Positions 57,525 to 64,000 of a stretch of DNA of 64,000 nucleotides are shown here, piece after piece. The notes beneath the pieces are model-generated. The model saw nothing but the letters and a program-made list of their open reading frames with translations, was not told the DNA's origin and did no database searches. The DNA is taken from the NCBI GenBank assembly GCA_947631815.1, contig CANRMT010000002.1, positions 1 through 64,000 of the forward strand, in the 5' to 3' direction. This DNA is from an uncultured Eisenbergiella sp. (GTDB taxonomy: Bacteria > Bacillota > Clostridia > Lachnospirales > Lachnospiraceae). The position numbers were made by a program, and so were the translations under genes. Every line of letters begins with the position of its first letter. The first letter of the stretch is position 1.

Positions 57525-57738
57525 AATCGCACATTCCGAGGAAATACATGATAAGCAAAGCGACTGATAGATTCCTGCTTGCAGAGCTATAAGAAGGGAC
57601 ATGACCGCCCATCAGCGTATCATGCCCCTGTTTGTTTTGCAATTTTACTGTTTTACGACCATCCAGCAAACGCCGGTTCTTTGCTTTACCCTGTGAATTG
57701 AGAACCCCTTTTCCTGCGGTATCCTCCATCCCGCCGAT
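57525..57738. other. Intergenic region with doubtful minus-strand reading frame
   Basis: Holds a hairpin (GGGACATGA 57596-57604 with TCATGCCCC 57621-57629) and a weak minus-strand open frame (57514-57729) that has no ribosome binding site and an odd composition. I see no support for a gene; it may be a remnant of the insertion at the end of the island. Confidence 0.4.
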
Positions 57739-58329
57739 TCACAGCACCTCTCTGCAGAAATAGCAGGTATAGTCCTCCGGCTTCCGGTACTCGGAGATCA
57801 GGTTTTCCGCCGCGCAGTATCGGCAGCGGACCACGCGGGTGCCCTTCGGCACCTCTTCCCATTCCAGATGGCGCATTCCCGTCATCCGGCCTCCGGTCTC
57901 CTGATGCAGACGTCTCTCCTCCTGACTATTCTCCCGGGCATGATCCTTCGCGTCCTCCAGCGCCTTCTGGCGCAGATACTCCGTGGTGGACATATCCGCC
58001 CCGCTCCCGGCGTCCGCATCGGCTCCGGCGGACCTGCGGGCCGTCCCCGTGCTGCCCTTCGCGGCAGCGGACGTCCGGTTTCCGGCGCCGCCCGACCTGC
58101 CCGCACCGTACGACCGATTCCCGGCGGAAAATGACCGGTTCCCGGAACCGCCTGTTCCGGCTCCCGCGCCGGTATGGGACCGGCGTCCCTCTCCGGCATA
58201 CTGCTCCGTCCGGCCGCCGGTCTCCTGCCGGGATGCGGAGGGCTTATGCGCCCCGTCCCTTTTCTTTTTTGAAATGATATTGCTCACGACAAAAAATATA
58301 ACGATCAGATAGATCAGTGTGCCCAGCAT
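57739..58329 (-). CDS. Membrane-anchored zinc-ribbon protein, unknown
   Basis: 196 residues: an N-terminal membrane helix (3-20), a long disordered Gly/Ser/Ala/Arg-rich linker (25-115) and a C-terminal domain with CRYCAAENLI and CYFC, two CxxC pairs of a zinc ribbon. Downstream of ftsQ by 30 bp in the same direction, so may be part of the division transcript. Function unknown. Confidence 0.75.
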   Translation of the reverse strand: MLGTLIYLIVIFFVVSNIISKKKRDGAHKPSASRQETGGRTEQYAGEGRRSHTGAGAGTGGSGNRSFSAGNRSYGAGRSGGAGNRTSAAAKGSTGTARRSAGADADAGSGADMSTTEYLRQKALEDAKDHARENSQEERRLHQETGGRMTGMRHLEWEEVPKGTRVVRCRYCAAENLISEYRKPEDYTCYFCREVL

Positions 58330-58359
58330 GGCGTTCCCTCTCTTTCGCGGCGTTTCCGT

Positions 58360-59289
58360 TCATTCCGCCGCCTCCTCCTCCAGCGTTTCCTCCGTTTCCC
58401 CGGTGGGCTCGGTCTCCTCCGTCTCAGGGGTTTCAGGGATGTTCTTCTCATCCCGTTCGAACGTGATATTTCCGCTCTCCTCCGTATAATTCTCCAGCTT
58501 CAGCACGCCGCTCTCGCCCTCCAGGCGGGGCAGGATATACGGAAGCCGCATGACCTTCTCCTCATAATCGCTGCTGCCCAGGCGCACGCGGACATCTCCG
58601 AAATACAGCGTGACGGAATCGTCCTCGTTGAAATAGATCTTGTCCGCCGTGATCTCGTATTTGGACAGCATCTGCGTAATGGACAGGATCTGCTGGAAAA
58701 TGGACGCATCCTCCACCGGCAGCGGCTCATAGAGCACCACATGGTCGAATTTCACGCCCGTCACCTGGGGGATCCCCATGGTCCTCGTCTCCGAGGATTC
58801 CACCACCACGCCGTCCCGGTCAAAATACATGAACCTGCCCATGTACTCCACATACCCGGCCACCGTTTTTTCATAGACGATGATCCGGATGGAATCCGGG
58901 GAGACCACATTGACGCTCATGGTCTGGATGAACGGAATGTCCTCGATCCTTCGGTTCCTGTATTTCAGCGTGAGGTAGAGGGAATTGTAGGACAGCCTGT
59001 CCGTCAGCACCATATCGATGATCTCTTCCCTGGTATAATGCAGATTGCCCTCCACCGAAATGTTTTTCACCTGAAAACGGTTTGCCGCGAAAAGCAGACC
59101 GCCCGCCGCCAGACAGAGAAACGCCGCCAGGACGGCCAGGGCTGTCCTTCCTGACCTGGAAATGCGCGGGCCCCCAGCCGGGAGCTCTCCCTCCCTGCCG
59201 GACGCCCGCCGTCCTCCGTTCCCTTTTCGGCCGCCCGTCTTTTTGCCTTTCCCGCCGGGCATCAGTTTAAAGTTCCGTTTTGTCGTCAA
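58360..59289 (-). CDS. ftsQ: Cell division protein FtsQ/DivIB
   Basis: Divisome membrane protein. 309 residues: basic N-terminus (Lys/Arg/Gly-rich), one membrane helix (about 48-68), POTRA (VKNISVEGNLHYTREEIIDM) and the FtsQ beta domain, acidic Glu/Thr-rich C-terminus. Start chosen is TTG at 59289, overlapping murA, because AGGAG lies 6 nt upstream; an ATG at 59262 has only GGAA. Confidence 0.85.
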   Translation of the reverse strand: MTTKRNFKLMPGGKGKKTGGRKGNGGRRASGREGELPAGGPRISRSGRTALAVLAAFLCLAAGGLLFAANRFQVKNISVEGNLHYTREEIIDMVLTDRLSYNSLYLTLKYRNRRIEDIPFIQTMSVNVVSPDSIRIIVYEKTVAGYVEYMGRFMYFDRDGVVVESSETRTMGIPQVTGVKFDHVVLYEPLPVEDASIFQQILSITQMLSKYEITADKIYFNEDDSVTLYFGDVRVRLGSSDYEEKVMRLPYILPRLEGESGVLKLENYTEESGNITFERDEKNIPETPETEETEPTGETEETLEEEAAE

Positions 59290-60526
59290 TGTCCGCTCCT
59301 AAGCACCTGAAATCCCGCACGATATCCTCATATCCGCGGTCGATATACTGCCGTCCGTACACGCGCGTGGTCCCCTCCGCGCAAATGCCCGCCAGGACCA
59401 GGGCCGCTCCGCCCCTCAGCTCCCGGGCCGTCACGTCCTGCCCGAGCAGTCTGCATCCGCCCTCCATGCGGGCACAGCAGCCGTCCACCGCGATGGACGC
59501 GCCCATGCGGTTCAGCTCCGATGCCACCGCAAACCGTCCGTTGAAGATCCGTTCGGCCACACAGCTCTGCCCCTGCGCCTGACACAGCGCCGCCAGCAGG
59601 GGAGACTGCAGATCCGTGGGAAAAGCGGGATAGACGCCGGTTTCCACGAAGCCCGGCGCGCACAGCCTTCCCGTGCGCTCCACATAAAGCCCTTCCCCGG
59701 TCTTCACGAGCCTTGCGCCCATCTTCCCGGCCAGCGCCGTCACGCTCTCCAGCTGTCCGGCAGGGGCGTTCCGCAGAAAAGCACGGCCTCCCGCCGCCAG
59801 CACGCCGATCAGACAGGTCCCCGCCACAATGCGGTCCGGCTCCACGCGGTATTCGCTCTCCCGCAGGGCGTTCACGCCGGACACGCGGATATGTCCCCTT
59901 TCCGGCAGGACGATCCGTGCGCCCGCTCCGTTCAGAAATGCACAGAGCGCCAGGATCTCCGGTTCCATCGCACAGCCGCAGATGTCCGTGCGGCCCTTCG
60001 CCAGCGCCGCGGCCAGGATCACGTTTTCCGTCGCGCCCACGCTGGGAAACGGCAGGACGATCCGCCCGCCGCGCAGTCCCTGCGCCCGCGCGGTCATCAG
60101 CCGTCCCTCTTCTTCAAATACAGCGCCCATCTGCTCGAGGGCGCGGACATGCCAGTCAATGGGCCGGTCCCCGATCACACAGCCTCCCGGCGTGTGCAGA
60201 CAGACCTCCCCGCATCTTCCCAGCATGGCCCCGGCCAGGATCACCGAGGAACGCATCTTCGTCACGAACTCCTCCGGCAGACGGCAGGACGTGATATGGG
60301 AAGCGTCGATGCGCAGCGCATCCCTGTCCCACTCGGTCTTTGCGCCCACACTCTGCAGGAGGCTGCACATACAGAACACATCGGAGATCGCGGGGCAGTT
60401 TTTCAGCACCGTGACGCCCCGCACCAGCAGACACGCCGCCATGATGGGCAGCGCCGCGTTTTTGGAACCCTGAATGGCAACCTCCCCGTGCAGAGAGGTG
60501 CCGCCTTTGATCTGAATATATCTCAA
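59267..60526 (-). CDS. murA: UDP-N-acetylglucosamine 1-carboxyvinyltransferase
   Basis: First committed step of peptidoglycan synthesis. 419 residues with SKNAALPIMA (Lys22-Asn23) and HTPGGCVIGDRPID; the fosfomycin-reactive Cys is Cys116. The start is TTG at 60526 with GGTGG 4 nt upstream; no ATG is near. It overlaps ftsQ by 23 nt. Confidence 0.95.
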   Translation of the reverse strand: MRYIQIKGGTSLHGEVAIQGSKNAALPIMAACLLVRGVTVLKNCPAISDVFCMCSLLQSVGAKTEWDRDALRIDASHITSCRLPEEFVTKMRSSVILAGAMLGRCGEVCLHTPGGCVIGDRPIDWHVRALEQMGAVFEEEGRLMTARAQGLRGGRIVLPFPSVGATENVILAAALAKGRTDICGCAMEPEILALCAFLNGAGARIVLPERGHIRVSGVNALRESEYRVEPDRIVAGTCLIGVLAAGGRAFLRNAPAGQLESVTALAGKMGARLVKTGEGLYVERTGRLCAPGFVETGVYPAFPTDLQSPLLAALCQAQGQSCVAERIFNGRFAVASELNRMGASIAVDGCCARMEGGCRLLGQDVTARELRGGAALVLAGICAEGTTRVYGRQYIDRGYEDIVRDFRCLGADIDDKTEL

Positions 60527-60713
60527 TTATCCACCATCCACACAAAAAAGCAAGACTTATTGTATTTTATGTAGAAAAGCGGATCCGTTGCCTGTCCACC
60601 CGAAAAACAGACAGTTTCCGACACTGCCGCAGGCGCCCGGGACAGGCAGATGCCCCGCAGCTGGACACCGGCCTTCTCAGCCCCCGGCCGTCTGCGCGCT
60701 CCCCTGCTCCGTC

Positions 60714-61868
60714 TCAGGCGTCCTTCAGCCGGATGCCCCTGGCGACGCTCATCACCAGCCCCATCTCGATGAGCAGGAACAGCACCGAGGTGCCGCCGTA
60801 GCTGATGAAGGGAAGGGAGATCCCCGTATTCGGGATCGTATTCGTCACCACCGCGATATTTAAGATCACCTGGATCGCGATATGTCCCATGACGCCCACC
60901 ACGATGAGCGCACCGAACAGATCGGGCGCGTTGTTGGCGATCACCATGAACCGCCAGATCAGCAGAATAAAGATCATGATCACCGCGATGGCGCCGAACA
61001 GGCCCAGCTCCTCGCAGATGATGGAAAAGATCATATCGTTCTGCTGCTCCGGCAGGAATCCCAGCTTCTGCATGCTGTTCCCCAGCCCCTTGCCGAACAG
61101 GCCGCCGGAACCGATGGCATAGAGCCCCTGCAGGACCTGAAAGCCCTTCCCGGACGCGTACGCCTCCGGGTCCAGCCAGGCCATGATGCGGGCGCTCCGG
61201 AAGTCGGTGTCCTCCGTCATGGACGATTGGGAAATGAGATAGACCACGCCCGCCGCCGCCGCCAGGCCCGCGCCCACGATCAGCACGAACTTCTTATAAT
61301 CCGGGCTGGCCACGAACAGCATCAAAAACGCGATGCCGCCGATGATGATGGCGGAGCTCAGGTTATCCGTCACCTGCCAGACCAGCAGGCAGACCACGCC
61401 CGCCGAGCCCATGATCAGGAAAAAGGCCTTCGCCGTTTTGATCCCCCGGCCGATCTTGCAGATCAGCGCCGCCAGGAACAGGATCATGCCCAGCTTCGCG
61501 ATCTCCGCAGGCTGTACGGAAATGCCGATCTTCAGCCACCGCCTGGCGCCGTTGGCCTCGTATCCCAGGGGCGTGAGCACCAGCAGGATCAGCACGATGG
61601 ACACCAGATAGGCCAGTGTCGCGAACTTCTCCCAGAAATGGTAGGGGATCCAGGATACCACGATCATGGCCACGATGCCGATGGCGGCCGCGCCGCCCTG
61701 GTGGATCAGGTAATACGCCTCATTGTCCATCTGGTCCGCCGCGTCGTAGGCGCTGGCGGAATAGATCATGATCAGGCCGAACACCACCAGAAAAAGGATG
61801 ATGAACAGCAGACTGTAATCAAAATAATGCTCTTCTTTTTTTCGAAACCGATTCCGGACGCCGGCCAT
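60714..61868 (-). CDS. ftsW: FtsW/RodA-type peptidoglycan polymerase
   Basis: 384 residues with about ten hydrophobic segments, SEDS family. Polymerises glycan from lipid II at the septum. NSMQKLGFLPEQQNDMIFSI and the NTGISLPFISYGGTSVLF motif are typical of FtsW. Adjacent to murD (4-bp gap). The 187-bp gap to murA contains a hairpin with GCCTGTCC/GGACAGGC arms but no gene. Confidence 0.92.
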   Translation of the reverse strand: MAGVRNRFRKKEEHYFDYSLLFIILFLVVFGLIMIYSASAYDAADQMDNEAYYLIHQGGAAAIGIVAMIVVSWIPYHFWEKFATLAYLVSIVLILLVLTPLGYEANGARRWLKIGISVQPAEIAKLGMILFLAALICKIGRGIKTAKAFFLIMGSAGVVCLLVWQVTDNLSSAIIIGGIAFLMLFVASPDYKKFVLIVGAGLAAAAGVVYLISQSSMTEDTDFRSARIMAWLDPEAYASGKGFQVLQGLYAIGSGGLFGKGLGNSMQKLGFLPEQQNDMIFSIICEELGLFGAIAVIMIFILLIWRFMVIANNAPDLFGALIVVGVMGHIAIQVILNIAVVTNTIPNTGISLPFISYGGTSVLFLLIEMGLVMSVARGIRLKDA

Positions 61869-61872
61869 ACGC

Positions 61873-63234
61873 TCACTCCTCTATCTGTCTGACAAACTCC
61901 TTGAACTTCCGTCCGCGCTCCTCGTAATTCTCGAACATGCCCCAGCTGGCGCAGGCGGGAGAAAGCAGCACCGCGTCCCCGGGCGCGGCGTTCTGCTCGC
62001 AGATCTCCAGCGCCTCCTGAAAGCTGTCGGCCGTCACCACGTTATACATCCCGTGCACCTTCGCGCAGGCGGCGATCTTGTTCTTCGTCTGCCCGATGAG
62101 CACCAGGAGCTTCACCTTTCCGTCAAACGCCTCGATCCATTCGTCATAGCGGCTCTTCTTGTCATAGCCGCCGCCGATGAGAAGGGTGGGCCAGCGCATG
62201 GCCCGGATGGCCTGAATGGCCGCGTCGGGATTGGTGCCCTTGGAATCGTTGTAATAGACCACGCCCTTTTTGGTGGCCACATATTCGATCCGATGCTCCA
62301 CCGCCCGGAACGTCTTTACCGTGGAGAGGATAATGTCCATGGGGACGCCGAAGGCCGCGGATACGGCGATGGCCGCCATCACGTTCTCGTAATTGTGGAC
62401 GCCGATCAGGTTCATATCGTTCACGTTCATCAGCGCCTCCGGCCCCTCTCCCAGGTCGCGGCAGATCGTCTCTCCGTCCAGATAATAGCCGTTTTTCAGC
62501 TTCCTTTTGGAAGAAAACCAGATCACCTGCGCGGGACAGACCTCCCCGAAGGCGGAGAGATACGGGTCCTCATAGTTCAGGACGCAGAAGTCGGAGCGGT
62601 CCTGATTCTTCGTGATGGATTCCTTGACCGCCGCGTAGTTTTCCATCGTGTGATGGCGGTTCAGATGATCCGGCGTGATGTTCAGGATGGCGGATACCGC
62701 GGGGTGGAAATCCACTATCGTTTCCAGCTGGAAGCTGCTGATCTCCGCCGCCGTCACGCTGTCCTCGGTCATGTTGGGGACCTCTTTCGTATAGGGGATG
62801 CCGATATTGCCCACCACGAAAGCGGAATCGCTGTACCGTTTCAGGATCTCCCCCACCAGCGCCGTGGTGGTGGTCTTGCCGTTGGTGCCGGTGATGGCGA
62901 TCAGACGGCCCTTACCGTAGTGCCAGGCCAGCTCCACCTCGCCCCAGACGGGGATCCCCTTCCCGCGCAGCTCGGACACCAGCGGGCTGTCCACCGGCAC
63001 GCCCGGGCTGACGACCGCCAGGGAAAGCTCGCTCCAAAGGGGATCCGGAACAGCGCCGGTGATCACGCGCACATCCTCCGCCAGCCCGTTGTCCCGCCGC
63101 AGCTTCTCCGCATCCAGGCTTTCGTTGGCGTCATACAGAACCGGTACGGCGCCGAACCGTTCCAGCAGACCGGCGGAACCGATGCCGCTCTTTCCGCATC
63201 CCACGATCAGTACTTTTTTCCCTGTCAGATCCAT
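61873..63234 (-). CDS. murD: UDP-N-acetylmuramoylalanine-D-glutamate ligase
   Basis: 453 residues from ATG 63234 (MDLTGKKVLIVGCGKSGIGS; GGAAAGGAAAGG upstream); a longer frame upstream is non-coding. ATP-grasping Mur ligase: ITGTNGKTTTTAL (P-loop), NITPDHLNRHHTMENYA, YNDSKGTNPDA. Adds D-Glu to UDP-MurNAc-Ala. Follows mraY and precedes ftsW. Confidence 0.96.
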   Translation of the reverse strand: MDLTGKKVLIVGCGKSGIGSAGLLERFGAVPVLYDANESLDAEKLRRDNGLAEDVRVITGAVPDPLWSELSLAVVSPGVPVDSPLVSELRGKGIPVWGEVELAWHYGKGRLIAITGTNGKTTTTALVGEILKRYSDSAFVVGNIGIPYTKEVPNMTEDSVTAAEISSFQLETIVDFHPAVSAILNITPDHLNRHHTMENYAAVKESITKNQDRSDFCVLNYEDPYLSAFGEVCPAQVIWFSSKRKLKNGYYLDGETICRDLGEGPEALMNVNDMNLIGVHNYENVMAAIAVSAAFGVPMDIILSTVKTFRAVEHRIEYVATKKGVVYYNDSKGTNPDAAIQAIRAMRWPTLLIGGGYDKKSRYDEWIEAFDGKVKLLVLIGQTKNKIAACAKVHGMYNVVTADSFQEALEICEQNAAPGDAVLLSPACASWGMFENYEERGRKFKEFVRQIEE

Positions 63235-63290
63235 CTTCTTTTTCCTTTCCTTTCCGGACAGCGGACCCTTCAGTCCCTCTCCCGGTTTTT

Positions 63291-64000
63291 CTAATAGGCC
63301 GCCAGAGCGATCAGGCACAGCAGCGCGGTGAGTATGGAGAACACCGCGACGACCCTGGTCTCCGACCAGCCGCAAAGCTCAAAATGATGATGCAGCGGCG
63401 CCATCCTGAAAATGCGTCTGCCGCCGCTCAGCCTGTAATACCCCACCTGGAGGATCACCGAAAGCACCTCCGCCAGATAGACGAAGCCCACGATGGGCAG
63501 AAACAGCGGCAGATGGAGCATATAGGCACAGCCCGCCACAAAACCGCCCAGCGCCAGAGATCCGGTATCGCCCATGAACACGCTGGCGGGATAGACATTA
63601 AACAGAAGGAACCCCAGCAGACCGCCCGCCACCGCGCAGGGGAGCGGGGTGAGGGAGCTTCCCGTTCCGATGGCTATCGCTGAAAAAAACACCGCCACCA
63701 GCACGGTCACGCTGCCCGCCAGGCCGTCCAGGCCGTCGGTGAAGTTGGTGCCGTTGGCCGTCCCGATCACCACCAGGAACAGAAACGGCACGGAAAGGGC
63801 GCCCAGCTCCAGGCGCATCGTGGGCAGGAACGGGATCCGCATGGTCAGATCCGTATGTCCGCTTTCCATCAGATAAAGGACGAACACGCCGGTCACCGCC
63901 GCCTGTCCCAGGAATTTCTGCCAGGGGCGAAGCCCCATGGAGCGCCGCAGGACCACCTTCAGATAATCGTCCAGAAATCCCACGAGTCCGAACCCCAGCA
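63291..64000 (-). CDS. mraY: Phospho-N-acetylmuramoyl-pentapeptide transferase, 5' end outside window
   Basis: Makes lipid I from UDP-MurNAc-pentapeptide and undecaprenyl phosphate. The visible 236 codons carry GFLDDYLKV (catalytic DD region), NGTNFTDGLDGLAGS, FNVYPASVFMGDTGSLALGG and the APLHHHFE ending. The reading frame continues past 64000, so the true start is beyond the window; a GTG near 63983 is an internal codon. Confidence 0.95.
   Translation of the reverse strand, partial: LGFGLVGFLDDYLKVVLRRSMGLRPWQKFLGQAAVTGVFVLYLMESGHTDLTMRIPFLPTMRLELGALSVPFLFLVVIGTANGTNFTDGLDGLAGSVTVLVAVFFSAIAIGTGSSLTPLPCAVAGGLLGFLLFNVYPASVFMGDTGSLALGGFVAGCAYMLHLPLFLPIVGFVYLAEVLSVILQVGYYRLSGGRRIFRMAPLHHHFELCGWSETRVVAVFSILTALLCLIALAAY

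Noticed and set aside
57514-57729. 71-codon minus-strand protein between the island and the zinc-ribbon gene
   Set aside because: No ribosome binding site, odd composition and overlap with the small membrane gene; listed only as an unexplained region.

Overview
The window looks like the chromosome of a GC-rich, spore-forming Clostridia, most likely a Lachnospiraceae. It carries sporulation genes (a SpoVB-type flippase, SpoIIM, SpoVAEb), RNase Y, a CIRCE-controlled groESL operon, a Bacillus/Clostridium-type SOS box at recA, and several small families (DUF5721, DUF5685, DUF1294, DUF3810) that I associate with this group. No tRNA, rRNA, CRISPR array, intact insertion sequence or prophage was seen.

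Layout. 1-4.6 kb: 5' part of purB, the SpoVB-like flippase gene flanked by two near-identical 127-bp palindromic cores, and the DAHP synthase gene. 4.7-9.9 kb: xerD-like recombinase, spoIIM, rny, recX and recA, with clear promoters and an SOS box. 10.1-14.3 kb: two glycoside hydrolases (GH20, GH125) and holA. 14.5-21 kb: comEC, a GerMN lipoprotein, a WalKR-like two-component system and comEA. 21-26.5 kb: a small DMT transporter, a sugar-type solute-binding protein, and the arginine genes argD, argB and argJ behind an ArgR-box promoter. 26.5-35.1 kb: an accessory-looking stretch that splits argJBD from argC. It holds a GNAT acetyltransferase with an unusual structured leader, a tyrosine-recombinase-fold protein that has lost its active site, a GT-C-like membrane protein, a family-6 DNA glycosylase and a five-gene sugar/glycosyltransferase/oxidoreductase cassette. 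35.2-37.8 kb: divergent argC and argG with ArgR-like boxes. 37.8-43.7 kb: small conserved genes, spoVAEb, a DUF3810 metallopeptidase-like protein, groESL and efp. 43.8-50.5 kb: a second two-component system, a DnaJ/DUF5685/zinc-ribbon trio, a nucleoside phosphorylase, an orphan CbiG-like protein and thioredoxin. 50.7-54.3 kb: an AGCS symporter, a third palindromic element and glmS. 54.4-57.7 kb: a small island with an ABC exporter, its XRE-type regulator and a 64-residue membrane protein. 57.7-64 kb: cell-wall and division genes in the order mraY-murD-ftsW-murA-ftsQ on the minus strand, with a zinc-ribbon protein downstream.

The main unexplained signal is a family of three long palindromes (1302-1527, 3136-3402, 52141-52322). 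They share an inner core but have completely different outer stems. Each outer stem is nevertheless almost perfectly self-complementary, and in one copy it runs into the end of a coding sequence. A second notable signal is the GNAT leader. Three perfect hairpins stand in tandem there, and the 9-nt loop of the middle one is an exact complement of the bases next to the ribosome binding site. Several other 3'-end or intergenic repeats (10.04, 25.1 and 39.3 kb) suggest a chromosome rich in extragenic palindromes.
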